The notes under the pieces are model-generated. The model did not search any database and was not told the DNA's origin. It saw nothing but the letters and a program-made list of their open reading frames with translations. From positions 496,001-560,000 of the forward strand of contig NC_027861.1 in the NCBI RefSeq assembly GCF_000187245.1: DNA of 64,000 nt, in the 5' to 3' direction. Below are positions 1 through 9,065 of the stretch, piece by piece; the first letter of the stretch is position 1; every line of letters begins with the position of its first letter. A program made the translations under genes and the position numbers. Source of the stretch: Ogataea parapolymorpha DL-1. Lineage: Eukaryota > Ascomycota > Pichiomycetes > Pichiales > Pichiaceae.

Positions 1-3
1 GAT

Positions 4-1269
4 ATGTCTTCTTTACCCTCTCTAATCAACTCCTTGACAAATAATGCTGCAAAGGGCACGGGGATTGTGAAGCTTGTTGGTATCGCTAAAAACGCTCTTC
101 ACCTGCAATCCAATCAGCAGATCCCAGATGCACTAATATTGTATCTCAAAGATCAACAACAGTCTCAGTTTGGATCCTATCCAGACCACAAAGACGTTGC
201 TCCAAGTAGCGTCTTTACAGCAGTGTTTTTCCTGCTAATGCTTGGGCACTTATTTGTCTTCATCAAGAACAAGACAAGAGGCCACTGGTTCCCGCTATCA
301 CTTGGTTTTGCTGCTTATTGCCTGATAAGACTTTTAGGCTTTGCTCTAAGAATTGCCTGGGCAAAAGACATCCTCAGATTGCACACAGGCATAGCTTCCG
401 AGGTTCTGCTTGTACTTCCAACGGTGTTTCTAGCCTCTCTCAACCTTGTGCTAGCACAACGGCTTTTCACTTGGCGTCATCCTGTTGGCGGCAACCAGAG
501 ATTCTTCCAGATTGCCATGATGACAATCTATTCAATTGTGGTGGCAGTCGTGATCATGACAATTGTTGCAGGTGTGGTGCCCTATTTATACTTCCTGAGC
601 CAAAGCCACTATGACATGTGCCGCAACGTTGTGAAGGTAACGTCCGTCCTTATCTGTTTCTACTCACTGTTGGCCATATTGCTTGTTCTAAGCGCCTTCT
701 TGATTCCTCCTTCTTCCAGAGACAGAAAAGCAACCGTATTCCAGCCATTTTGGATCACGTCATTTGCTCCGACATATTATGCTCCCCGGGGCGCTGCTGA
801 GGAAGGACAATACCTGTTTGTACAGAGGCACGGTGAACTTTCCAAATACTCGGAAAGGACCATTTTGAAAGGAGGAGATCTCTATTCGATGGCGGATGAA
901 CCATCGCAGCTCAACCAGTTTGAAGCTCAGAGGGAAGCCAAATATTCTATCAAGCACAACAACTCAATTCTGCTGGTTGCGCTCACATCTGCGTGTGTCT
1001 TTATTGGCGCTATTTTTAGATGCGTGCTTTTATTTTTTGATACAACGTACGCTACACAAGGGTGGCTGGCTAAACCAGTGGTTATGTATATGCTCTGGGG
1101 ATTTTTGGAAGCTGTTGTCAATCTGCTCTACTTATTCGGAAGGGTAGATTTGAGATTTTACAGACCTGACAAAATCCCAGATAAGCTTATCACTGCCACT
1201 GACTCAACAGTCGTGCCAAATTCCAGCGAAGACAAGCCAGGCGCACAAGCAAGTCCCAGTTTGGTTTAA
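4..1269 (+). CDS. Seven-TM fungal membrane protein, DUF3112-like
   Basis: The protein has 421 residues and starts at the first ATG of the window. I see seven hydrophobic segments near residues 70-87, 98-117, 133-152, 168-196, 212-235, 321-345 and 357-378. A long charged loop (about 236-320) lies between the fifth and sixth. The stretch LRIAWA followed by LNLVLAQRLF and a nearby HP-G resembles what I recall of the fungal DUF3112 family, whose function is unknown. The C-terminal tail is polar and Ser/Pro-rich. The RTA1-type lipid-translocating family has similar topology and is the main alternative. The call rests on motif memory, so the family is tentative. That it is a polytopic membrane protein is secure. 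Confidence 0.6.
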   Translation: MSSLPSLINSLTNNAAKGTGIVKLVGIAKNALHLQSNQQIPDALILYLKDQQQSQFGSYPDHKDVAPSSVFTAVFFLLMLGHLFVFIKNKTRGHWFPLSLGFAAYCLIRLLGFALRIAWAKDILRLHTGIASEVLLVLPTVFLASLNLVLAQRLFTWRHPVGGNQRFFQIAMMTIYSIVVAVVIMTIVAGVVPYLYFLSQSHYDMCRNVVKVTSVLICFYSLLAILLVLSAFLIPPSSRDRKATVFQPFWITSFAPTYYAPRGAAEEGQYLFVQRHGELSKYSERTILKGGDLYSMADEPSQLNQFEAQREAKYSIKHNNSILLVALTSACVFIGAIFRCVLLFFDTTYATQGWLAKPVVMYMLWGFLEAVVNLLYLFGRVDLRFYRPDKIPDKLITATDSTVVPNSSEDKPGAQASPSLV

Positions 1270-1347
1270 TGACTCGTTCCTTTCTGTAATTGTATGTAAA
1301 AATATTTGTTTGCTTGAAAACAGTATTTGGCTGTGTACTGAAACCTG

Positions 1348-2532
1348 ATGTCTCTGTCCCTGTTCCTTTTTACCTATAATTGCGGCAAGAAAACGCCAAT
1401 TGTGCCCGAGTTTGGTGAAGACATAGCCAACTTGATCGAACAGAATGACGGGCGCGTGCCCGATCTGCTGGTGTTTGGTTTCCAAGAAATTTCGTCCATC
1501 AGCGAGGGGACAAATCAATACACCATCAATATCAAGCTCTTGGAGTTGAGCAACTTATTGTTGGATAGCTTAGTGGCCAAAACACAGATCAACTTCGAGG
1601 TCATTGAGATCAACCATGTAGGCAACGTGGGAATAATTCTGGTTTCTCCATACAAGTCCAAATGTCGAAAAGTGAGACGGTCAGCAAATGTTCCCTTAGG
1701 ATACTTCATGACAAATATCAAGGGGGCCACGGGCTTGAGAGTTACATACGAAGCTGATCACGGCAAAACGACAGAACTGACTTTTGTGGTGGCTCACTTG
1801 GCTGCCAACGAAGGTGTCAAATATCTGATGAGAAGAAACGTTGACCTTGATAGCATATTACACGGACTCAGTTTCCAGGACGGCTTCGGCATGCATAAAC
1901 CAAATTCACATTGCTTTATCATGGGAGATCTAAATTATAGGAAAACAGGTGCATACCATTTTGCGGGAAACCCAGATGAAGAACGCTCTGGCATGGAACT
2001 AGACGAGCTCAATATCATGCGGTCTTCTGGCAGAATATTGTGGGGATTTAAGGAGCCAGAAATCAAGTTTCTTCCAACATATAAGTTCAAAACGGGCACA
2101 TCGACCTACAACTATAAGAGGACCCCTTCTTGGTGCGATAGAATATTATATCTGGATTACAAAGACCTCGAGGAAGATTTGATGGGGTTAAATGAATCAA
2201 AGGAACGTGTCATCAAATACGACGCGGTTCCATCAATAAAACTGTCCGACCACATTCCAGTCTACTTGAGAATTGATGTACCTTTAGAAGCCCCTATGTC
2301 TTTGATCAACTCCAAGGGGTACCTCATGGACAAGTTTACTCATCTTTCTAATAACGAGATTGATTTGAAACCACGGAAGCGATGGAATTATTATCGGGCC
2401 GTGGCGAACTATAATGACAACATACTGGGTTTCGTTTTTTATCTTGTCCTCACGACAAAAGGACGCATTATCCTTGCTTTGTGGTGCTTTATTGTTTACC
2501 TGATTTTCCACGGGCACACATTATTCACGTGA
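1348..2532 (+). CDS. INP54: Inositol polyphosphate 5-phosphatase, tail-anchored (Inp54-like)
   Basis: The enzyme removes the 5-phosphate of PI(4,5)P2 on the cytosolic face of the ER. The 394-residue protein is close to the 384 of S. cerevisiae Inp54. The phosphatase signatures appear in order: GFQEI near residue 44, GDLNYR near 193, PSWCDRILY near 260 and SDHIPV near 299. A single hydrophobic segment near 371-391 with almost no tail after it fits a C-terminal ER anchor, the hallmark of Inp54 against the larger Sac1-domain synaptojanins. Its stop codon lies 4 nt from the stop of the convergent RER1 gene, so the two 3' UTRs must overlap. Confidence 0.9.
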   Translation: MSLSLFLFTYNCGKKTPIVPEFGEDIANLIEQNDGRVPDLLVFGFQEISSISEGTNQYTINIKLLELSNLLLDSLVAKTQINFEVIEINHVGNVGIILVSPYKSKCRKVRRSANVPLGYFMTNIKGATGLRVTYEADHGKTTELTFVVAHLAANEGVKYLMRRNVDLDSILHGLSFQDGFGMHKPNSHCFIMGDLNYRKTGAYHFAGNPDEERSGMELDELNIMRSSGRILWGFKEPEIKFLPTYKFKTGTSTYNYKRTPSWCDRILYLDYKDLEEDLMGLNESKERVIKYDAVPSIKLSDHIPVYLRIDVPLEAPMSLINSKGYLMDKFTHLSNNEIDLKPRKRWNYYRAVANYNDNILGFVFYLVLTTKGRIILALWCFIVYLIFHGHTLFT

Positions 2533-2536
2533 GAGC

Positions 2537-3094
2537 TCACTTACGCCCGTAGCGTGCTTTTCCAATGTCAAACGGAAGATATCTGTACTTGATCATGTGT
2601 TGGATTTGTCTCCTCATGGTCAAAGTGAACAAGATCACAAAGTATATCAAGAGGATAGGCCAAAAGACAGGAATATCGAACACTCTGAACAGTGAGCAGA
2701 CCAAAGCTATAACTGTACCCCTGGTGGCATTCAACCAAAATCTGAACTCAGGAAGTCTTCTGATAAACGGCCTAAACTCTTCATCCTTGTCACTCATTTT
2801 CGCTGTGCCCTCTTCAATGGACTCGTTTTCGTATTCTTGCTCCAGCGACGGATCAAACTTAGGTGTCAAAAATTGCAGCAGCATGCTTAGTAGGTAGATA
2901 GCCCATGTATAGCAAACAATGTACCACCCTTCGCATAGCACGATTCTTAAGGCAAACAAAAACATCAAAACATACGTTGCAGCCCATCTATACACTGTGT
3001 GTGGGGTAGCGATATCCAGATACCGCTGGTATGTGTTGCGTAGCCTGGCCCATTGAACAGCTGCTTGATCTCTATATTGATCCACGCGTTCCAT
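2537..3094 (-). CDS. RER1: Golgi-to-ER retrieval receptor Rer1
   Basis: Rer1 is a four-TM Golgi protein that recognises transmembrane segments of escaped ER proteins and returns them in COPI vesicles. The 185-residue product has the typical acidic linker followed by the conserved EEFRPFIRRLPEF block. It ends with the family signature MRRQIQHMIKYRYLPFD. Length and hydrophobic pattern match the family (188 residues in S. cerevisiae). The ATG at 3094 opens a complete frame with no sign of an upstream exon. It is convergent with INP54. Confidence 0.95.
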   Translation of the reverse strand: MERVDQYRDQAAVQWARLRNTYQRYLDIATPHTVYRWAATYVLMFLFALRIVLCEGWYIVCYTWAIYLLSMLLQFLTPKFDPSLEQEYENESIEEGTAKMSDKDEEFRPFIRRLPEFRFWLNATRGTVIALVCSLFRVFDIPVFWPILLIYFVILFTLTMRRQIQHMIKYRYLPFDIGKARYGRK

Positions 3095-3698
3095 GACAAT
3101 ATAGGTAAATGCTTTGTAAAACGTATTCTCAAAAATGGGTTCGAGGAAAAAAAATCAATCCGATTACATAACGAGTTTGTAAGCCAAACCAAGCCTGGAA
3201 ACATATAACACCAATGGTTTGCCAAGCCCACTCAGTGATATAGTTCTACAATGTTACAGTTGAATCATTGCATAATGCAAACCTAACCGAAAGTTTGATT
3301 CAGATTCATTTGGAACTTGTAAGTGGCCGTCTCCTGATATTAGTACTTTGGTAGCAAGTGACTTTCCGGCAAAATATAGCTACCATCCCAAGCAAGTGCA
3401 ATAAGCTTCAGAATTATATTGTGTGCTCTTAATTTATCACTCCAGAGTGCTTTATGCTCCAAAAAGTATAGGCAGCGTATTGCTATGAGTGATGTACACC
3501 ATAACTTTACATTTGAGACGTTTTAAGTAAAACATTAGAAGTACTATACCAATGTTAAGTATTACAGGTTCGGAAAACCCAGCCAAGCGCCACAGAAAAA
3601 AGCGCATTATGTGCTCCACCATTCAGTTAACTGTCTGGCCCATATTAGTTTGCTTCAAATCCATTCATTAAGCTTATTTACTTGAACGTCAACTGTGT
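3095..3698. other. 604-bp spacer upstream of RER1
   Basis: This space lies between two tandem minus-strand genes. It holds the 3' end of the 592-codon gene and the RER1 promoter. It is several times longer than other tandem spacers here (76-111 bp). I see no long ORF, no tRNA T-arm with a matching acceptor stem and no convincing snoRNA boxes. An A-rich run lies at 3148-3157, close to RER1. Confidence 0.5.
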
Positions 3699-5477
3699 TC
3701 AGCCACGTTTGTTCTGAAGAAGCAAATCGTAATTAATGCATCTGAGTTCCTTTTCAATTCTTGCTCTTCCACTACCGTCATCATAAAAGCCAGTAGAGTT
3801 GGCATTGCTGAAACCAAGTGGGGAGGGTCCCCAGGTAGGGACGAAACAAAGCTCGTCAAAGTTACAGCTCTGGGAGCATCTGTAGTAGTATGCCCAATGC
3901 AAACTCTCAAGGAGATCAGATAGCTCAGTTTTGGCTTTTGTAATCTGATCATCTATGTCCTTAGGAAGCGTGGCTCCAGTCAATGGGGATAGCAGCGTCT
4001 TGCTCAAGGAGAAGCAGTTGTATAGTGTGTCCACTATTTTCGATTGAACAATGGTAATAGAGTTCCAGAGGAAAAAATCGGCCGTCGATTTCAAAGGCTG
4101 GTAGGGATGGCTGTAGTCCCAAATGGCCATTGCGCGATGTTTTGGAAGCAACTCGTGATCAGGTTCGCTCAGGTATCGTCTGATAAAATTGTAGGTATAA
4201 GCGGTCAGGTTGGTTCCCAGTGTTTGATAGTCCTCATGTTGACCATAGAGAGCAAAAGAAGAGTTTAAGTTGACAAGCATTGGCGCAAACTTGTCAACAA
4301 TATAGTCGGTCACTACCTGCCAGTTTGTAGAGCTGTATGGATCATTTGGCGTTGACAGCATTTCTTCCACTGAGTTGACCAAGTCAGTCTTTAGTTCCGA
4401 CGAAATATTGTGGATCCGTCGAAGATATGGATCTGGATGAATGAATGTTTTATTTAGAGGAGTCACAAACTTCGAGAAGTCAAGTAAAATCCGTTTGTCA
4501 CCATCATAAGCCCTTGCACCAGCGAGATAATGCTCAAATCCTGACATTGCGTCAATAACGTCAATGACCGCACTTCTTTCGGCATTCAGATCTTCTCTTT
4601 TGTCAAGATCCGCAAATTTCTCCGGAGGAAAGTCGATAAATTCCGTTGCATTTGCCAACGACACGTTGGAGATTGGAATCATTTTCTCTTCAAAATCGCA
4701 AATAACCATTTCAAAGCCAACCTCCAAACGCACGTATCCGTCGAGACCTCCATGCTTTTTTCCCCATGAGCAGATCTTATCCGCAGCAATCCGCTCATCA
4801 AAATCATCGTAGTCTGCAACCTGAGATAGAACAAATTGTGTATCCATTTCTCCTGTTAATGATTTGGCAGCCGACGCACCACCAAAGACAATGACTTTGT
4901 CTAGAGGTTTGGTAACTTGGAATGTGAACAAGGATGAAGGGCCATCAAAGTTAGGCGGATGATCACCATGAGATGGCCTTTTACCTCCCGGTGGCTTGAA
5001 ATTTGGAGGGCCACCAGGGCCTCCAGGACCTTGACCTTTTCTTGGCCTATTTCTACTCAGATGCGCAAAGTTATAGCTGAACTCGTAGTCCATAGCAACC
5101 CATTCAACGGTCTTCGGAGGCTGGCCACGGTGATTGGAATGGTATAACAATGTCCCCTCTGGGATGTAGGCTGGGATAAAACTGACACTGATGGGATTGA
5201 TATCCGCATTTTTCTGCTTCAGAACATCATACACCTCGTTAAAAACAGCAGAAGCATTCGCAAAGTCCATAGGCTGAAGGTATTGCTCAAAGTTTGTGAC
5301 ATTCAACTCTATAAATGGCGCTATCGGAGTTTTGATGTTCCATAATGAATAAGACAAGCGCAAAAAGACGGCGATGTTGAGTAGCAAAAATGCCCATAAA
5401 CCATAATGGCGAACTTTCGACAAATCCACCTGGTTTTTGGATGTCTCCAGGGCAATGTAGTTGCCTCCAAGAACCAT
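3699..5477 (-). CDS. Unrecognised single-TM, probably lumenal glycoprotein
   Basis: I do not recognise this 592-residue protein. A short basic N-terminus is followed by one hydrophobic segment at about residues 27-46, which fits a type II signal anchor. The rest looks lumenal or extracellular, with many N-glycosylation sequons (NVT, NAS, NVS, NAT, NKT, NIS, NSS, NLT, NST). A Pro/Gly-rich insert sits near residues 139-170. The C-terminal part carries paired cysteines (RCSQSCNFDELC) and a WGPSPLGF block ending in LRCINYDLLL, which looks like a conserved family signature, probably disulphide-bonded. There is no ER retrieval signal (it ends NKRG). A Golgi or cell-surface location is inference. 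Confidence 0.75.
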   Translation of the reverse strand: MVLGGNYIALETSKNQVDLSKVRHYGLWAFLLLNIAVFLRLSYSLWNIKTPIAPFIELNVTNFEQYLQPMDFANASAVFNEVYDVLKQKNADINPISVSFIPAYIPEGTLLYHSNHRGQPPKTVEWVAMDYEFSYNFAHLSRNRPRKGQGPGGPGGPPNFKPPGGKRPSHGDHPPNFDGPSSLFTFQVTKPLDKVIVFGGASAAKSLTGEMDTQFVLSQVADYDDFDERIAADKICSWGKKHGGLDGYVRLEVGFEMVICDFEEKMIPISNVSLANATEFIDFPPEKFADLDKREDLNAERSAVIDVIDAMSGFEHYLAGARAYDGDKRILLDFSKFVTPLNKTFIHPDPYLRRIHNISSELKTDLVNSVEEMLSTPNDPYSSTNWQVVTDYIVDKFAPMLVNLNSSFALYGQHEDYQTLGTNLTAYTYNFIRRYLSEPDHELLPKHRAMAIWDYSHPYQPLKSTADFFLWNSITIVQSKIVDTLYNCFSLSKTLLSPLTGATLPKDIDDQITKAKTELSDLLESLHWAYYYRCSQSCNFDELCFVPTWGPSPLGFSNANSTGFYDDGSGRARIEKELRCINYDLLLQNKRG

Positions 5478-6077
5478 TGAAACACAAATTTGGATAGCGG
5501 AATGACAGATGCCGGATTTTTATACCCAGGGCTAAGCACAAAAAATACGCACGACCTCTTTAGAAAGCCGAAACTTCAAATACCGAAATGGAAACCCGAA
5601 AACCGTGCGGCAATATTAATTCTAACTTTTTTTGACTCTTACACTTAGGTAATAGTAGCCGCGGCAAAAAAAAAAGGTATTCGAAACCATCTGCAAAATA
5701 AGCGCACCACATCTTTACACCGCCGAATACATATGGATCTACCCGCCTCAGCAAGCACATATATATCTTCTAAAAATAGGGAACACGTGAGATACTTCCC
5801 GGCACTTTTTTGACTGCTGGAGGAGGTGCCGAAAGGTGTAGCCGTAAGCAATAAACCTGGTAGCTTTGTGTCCGGTGGTGTTCCATTAAGCTTATGTGCT
5901 TAGTAGCGAACCCTGGCAGCCACAATGCATCTCCCCATCCAAAAATACAATGAAATACAATTAAGCTTACATAAGCGATTCTGAGGCTCAGGGGAGGGGT
6001 GTTGGCCTAGGAGCAAATATTTGACAAAAACAAATTACAGAATTTTATCACACTCGACTGCTCCTTTATATTACAGA
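5478..6077. promoter_or_regulatory. 600-bp divergent promoter region
   Basis: This region separates the minus-strand glycoprotein gene from the plus-strand Thr-rich secreted protein gene, so it should contain both promoters. It is AT-rich with poly-A/T runs, for example around 5629 and 5665-5674. I see no conserved coding frame. Confidence 0.5.
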
Positions 6078-6761
6078 ATGAGGGTGGTATATTGGCTGAT
6101 TACATTTGCGGGACTTGCGTTGGCTGTCGACCCAGTCACTACAACAGGAACTACAGCAACTACACCAAATGCTGCTACAACGGCCACGGCACAAACAACA
6201 ACACCAAACACGGCAGGTACCACGGCCACAACACCCACAGCAGCCACTACCGGAACTACAGGCACGACTACCACTCCTGCGAACGCGGCCACTACGGCGA
6301 CGCCAACTACCGGCACAACTGGAACCACGGGAACCACTGGTACAGGTACCACTGGGACCACCACGACACCAGCTAACGCAGTTACCACGGCCACTCCAAC
6401 AACAGGAACTACAGCAACAACGGGTACAACAGGGACTACGACAACTCCGGCCGCAGCAGCTGCCGCAACCACTCCAACCACCTCGACGTTGACATCCGCG
6501 TCTACCAACAGTGACCTCACTTCTACAGAGACCGGCTCAACGACTGCATCCCCTACTATTGCGTGGCGTACAACTACGGAGGCTGGTGTTATCAAAACAA
6601 TATCGATCACGTTCTCGCAGAGTTTCTACTCCTTGTATTCTACTATTGGGTCGTGGTCAACGGGATCTGTTGGTTTGGGGAGCTTAGCTACCTCGGGACA
6701 GACTGTGGGCACAGTTAAACAATACCGCACTATTACTATCTCATCGACGGCAACTAAATGA
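6078..6761 (+). CDS. Thr/Ala-rich secreted cell-wall protein, KRE1-like C-terminus
   Basis: The chosen start (6078) gives 227 residues with a clean signal peptide: basic residue, hydrophobic core and an ALA-V cleavage region near residue 16. The upstream in-frame codon at 6021 is TTG and would bury the signal. Residues about 20-150 are almost only Thr, Ala, Gly and Pro in loose TTGTTGT and TTTPANA repeats, a typical O-mannosylated stalk. The last 70 residues change character: a TTTEAGVIKTI strand, then FSQSFYSLYST and STGSVGLGSL. This resembles my recollection of the fungal Kre1 beta-glucan assembly family. No hydrophobic GPI-attachment tail follows, unlike Kre1. The Kre1 link is tentative. 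Confidence 0.7.
   Translation: MRVVYWLITFAGLALAVDPVTTTGTTATTPNAATTATAQTTTPNTAGTTATTPTAATTGTTGTTTTPANAATTATPTTGTTGTTGTTGTGTTGTTTTPANAVTTATPTTGTTATTGTTGTTTTPAAAAAATTPTTSTLTSASTNSDLTSTETGSTTASPTIAWRTTTEAGVIKTISITFSQSFYSLYSTIGSWSTGSVGLGSLATSGQTVGTVKQYRTITISSTATK
6127..6480 (+). repeat. Degenerate Thr-codon repeat (ACN-rich minisatellite)
   Basis: The sequence is built from ACA/ACT/ACC/ACG codons mixed with GGN and GCN, encoding a repetitive Thr-Gly-Ala stalk. Two near-copies of a unit encoding TTTPANA(A/V)TTATPTTGTT lie about 90-100 bp apart (around 6265-6320 and 6358-6415), with a third diverged copy after them. Such coding repeats often differ in copy number between strains. Confidence 0.75.
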
Positions 6762-6952
6762 TTGCAATCATCCCGGCGATGTGTGTATTTATAAAACCAG
6801 AAATAAATTATTGTTGATTTAAGCATTGTCAGCTATATAACCACATATACAACGCATCAGCACAATACATTGGGTCTTGGATGCAACGAAACTCGAGTTA
6901 TGTCCAGCTTGAGAACTGTGTGTAAAATCTTGCTGTGGGGGTGATAAAAGGT

Positions 6953-7588
6953 TTAGACGTAGAATGCAGGTTTTGCTCCACGGTCGTTGGAATCTTTATG
7001 GCTAATGAACTCAACAGACTCACCCTCTCTGAGCATCAATATTTTCTTCAATCTCTCTCCAATAGGCACAAGAGCAGCTCTATCGCAGGATTTCGTCCAA
7101 AGACACACTCTGTAGCCCACTTTTCTGACGTTCAAGACAACTCCATTGACTTCATTTTGGTCGTCTTCTATGGTCTCACCAATAACACTCAACAATGCTC
7201 TGGTCCAAATTTCGTTAATTCCGTGCTCCAGCCTTTTGCCCTTGAACTGGAAGGAGAATCTTCCACCCTTAGAGTTGGCTGGGTCTTCCCACTCTGGTTT
7301 AATGTTTTCTCTAAATAAATGGTAGTCAGATTTTAGAGGTAGCTCGTCTGCCTTTGGAATGGAATTGAAAATACCCCAGAATTCTTCGACAGTGTCAAAA
7401 GCAACAACTGGCTTCAGAAGATCAGACCAGCTCTCGCTGGAGTCCACGGCCGGTTTGGTGTACCACAAGGTCCACTTGGAATTCAGTGGGTGCTTCACGT
7501 TAAATTCCTCTCTGGAATCCAGGACTGTCACGTCCTTCTTTTCGTCGAGAGACAAGTCCTTAGCTGCTTGATTTAGTTCTTCAGACAT
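6953..7588 (-). CDS. CDC33: mRNA cap-binding protein eIF4E
   Basis: eIF4E binds the m7G cap and recruits eIF4G to start translation. The 211-residue product is the usual size (213 in S. cerevisiae) and aligns along its length. It has HPLNSKWTLWYTKP near residue 33, ESWSDLL, the W-E pair in IKPEWEDPANSKGGRF (cap sandwich and m7G contact) and the IWTRALLSVIGE helix. The N-terminus is short and acidic as in other yeasts. It is divergent from PRP38 and convergent with the Thr-rich gene. Confidence 0.96.
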   Translation of the reverse strand: MSEELNQAAKDLSLDEKKDVTVLDSREEFNVKHPLNSKWTLWYTKPAVDSSESWSDLLKPVVAFDTVEEFWGIFNSIPKADELPLKSDYHLFRENIKPEWEDPANSKGGRFSFQFKGKRLEHGINEIWTRALLSVIGETIEDDQNEVNGVVLNVRKVGYRVCLWTKSCDRAALVPIGERLKKILMLREGESVEFISHKDSNDRGAKPAFYV

Positions 7589-7939
7589 CTGGAGAGTTAG
7601 TAGGACGATAATTGGGCCACAATTTGGATGACAATTTTGCTAACATTTTAACAAAGATTTTTTTAAATGAAAACCGTTGACTTTTTTCATTGTGAATTCA
7701 AATTTGTCACTGCCCAAACCATGTAAGAAACATACCTTATAGTAATTCAGCGCTCTGATATGATGGTAATTTAGTGGTCAATTTGCTTAAGGTCTTGTCT
7801 AATATACCAAACAATTAAATCCTTATACCTTGTTTTGTCGCTGGTTTTTCGACAAAATTTTTTGGAAAAGAAGCCACGACCAACCAGCAATTTACCCGGA
7901 GATTAAGATCATAATCTTCTATTCTCTATTCTACATCAT
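7589..7939. promoter_or_regulatory. CDC33/PRP38 divergent promoter (351 bp)
   Basis: This is the spacer between the start codons of CDC33 (minus) and PRP38 (plus). It is AT-rich, with T-tracts near 7660-7690. An AAAATTTTTT element at 7854-7863 resembles the RRPE element of growth-linked genes. No coding frame is evident. Confidence 0.45.
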
Positions 7940-8587
7940 ATGTCTGTCACGATTGACAGAGGACTAGTAGCGAATACCAAACGGGTCCATGGTGTCCATC
8001 CCGTCTTTCTCATCGAAAAAATATTACGTGAACGAATCCTCGACAGCCAATACTGGAAACGAGAATGCCAACACGCCGACTTGCTAGTACTTCTGGATCG
8101 AGGCGTCGAGTTAAAGCAAATAGGAACTTATGCAAATGCCGGACATACACTACCAAGCCCATTTATATGCCTCCTGCTCAGACTTCTGCAGCTTCAACCT
8201 GCTGCCGATATAATTGATTATTTGCTCGTCCAGACGGATTTTGTCTACCTGACAGCACTGGCAGCGTTGTACGTTAGAATCACTTGCGATTCGGTGATAG
8301 TTTATCAAAAGCTGGAGCCTTTGTTGGCGGACCATCGACGAATAAATATGATCGAAAATCAGACAGTCAAGTCGATTAATCTGGACGAGTATATCGACAA
8401 ACTGCTGCAAGGAAACAAGTTTCTCGATATGGTGCTTCCTCGTCTTATTGACAGATTGGTTCTCGAAGACCAGGAGCTACTAGAGCCGCGACAAAGTTTA
8501 TTGCAAGAAGAATTCGAGCGCATGTGTGAAGAGGGAAATTTGAAACGGGACGACGAGCAGTCCAGGGCTGAAAGCCATGAGCATTGA
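7940..8587 (+). CDS. PRP38: Pre-mRNA splicing factor Prp38
   Basis: Prp38 is a U4/U6.U5 tri-snRNP protein needed to activate the spliceosome after assembly. The 215-residue protein matches the Prp38 domain: HPVFLIEKILRERILDSQYWK at the N-terminus (residues 20-40), the FICLLLRLLQLQP core, then FVYLTALAALYVRIT. It ends in a short acidic tail, like the S. cerevisiae protein (242 residues). Its stop is 28 bp from the stop of convergent SMD1, another spliceosome gene. Confidence 0.92.
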   Translation: MSVTIDRGLVANTKRVHGVHPVFLIEKILRERILDSQYWKRECQHADLLVLLDRGVELKQIGTYANAGHTLPSPFICLLLRLLQLQPAADIIDYLLVQTDFVYLTALAALYVRITCDSVIVYQKLEPLLADHRRINMIENQTVKSINLDEYIDKLLQGNKFLDMVLPRLIDRLVLEDQELLEPRQSLLQEEFERMCEEGNLKRDDEQSRAESHEH

Positions 8588-8615
8588 TGACAGCCCAATA
8601 TATATGTAATAATTA

Positions 8616-8966
8616 TTAAAATGCCCTGGCTCTTCCGCGTCCTCTTCTTCCTCCCCTTATAGGAGCTTTTGCTTTTTGAACTGGAGCAACAGTGGATAGA
8701 TTTTTTGGCTTCAACATGGAGTCCGAGATTATGCTATCGATATTGAGCTCATCAGGTAGAATCACAAGGCGAACTTGGTTACCTCTTATGTTGACGTATT
8801 CCAGACTTATTGGATTTCTGTGTTTGATAGTCATTTTGACATTTTTTAAATTGATGTTCATAGAGGGCGTAACAGAGATGATTTCCCCTGAAATGACAGT
8901 TCCATTCTTCAGTTCCACCTGCACTTTTTCGTTGTTTAGTTTCATCAAAAACTTCACCAATTTCAT
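8616..8966 (-). CDS. SMD1: Spliceosomal core protein SmD1
   Basis: SmD1 is one of seven Sm proteins that form the ring on U1, U2, U4 and U5 snRNAs. The 116-residue product begins with the SmD1-type MKLVKFLMKLNNEKV. It contains both Sm motifs (VELKNGT...MNINLKNV and YVNIRGNQVRLVILPD) and ends in a Gly/Arg-rich tail (RGGRRGRGRAR). SmD1 itself contacts the U1 5'-splice-site helix in known structures, which is relevant given the unusual introns in this window. Confidence 0.96.
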   Translation of the reverse strand: MKLVKFLMKLNNEKVQVELKNGTVISGEIISVTPSMNINLKNVKMTIKHRNPISLEYVNIRGNQVRLVILPDELNIDSIISDSMLKPKNLSTVAPVQKAKAPIRGGRRGRGRARAF

Positions 8967-9065
8967 GATTCTTGTATGATGATGAATAATCCTAACAAAT
9001 ATAATTTGAAATCAACTAGGTTATGAAGCCCAAAATTTTATTTATATTCTGTTTCTTTGGATAAC

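Noticed and set aside
3138..3147. GGGTTCGAGG upstream of RER1, T-arm-like
   Set aside because: The opposite half of the arm and an acceptor stem are missing; an A-tract follows at once.
6071..6610. Minus-strand 179-codon ORF opposite the Thr-rich gene
   Set aside because: It is the Val/Ala-rich mirror of ACN/GCN repeats. Such repeats automatically lack stops on the other strand, and there is no signal or domain.
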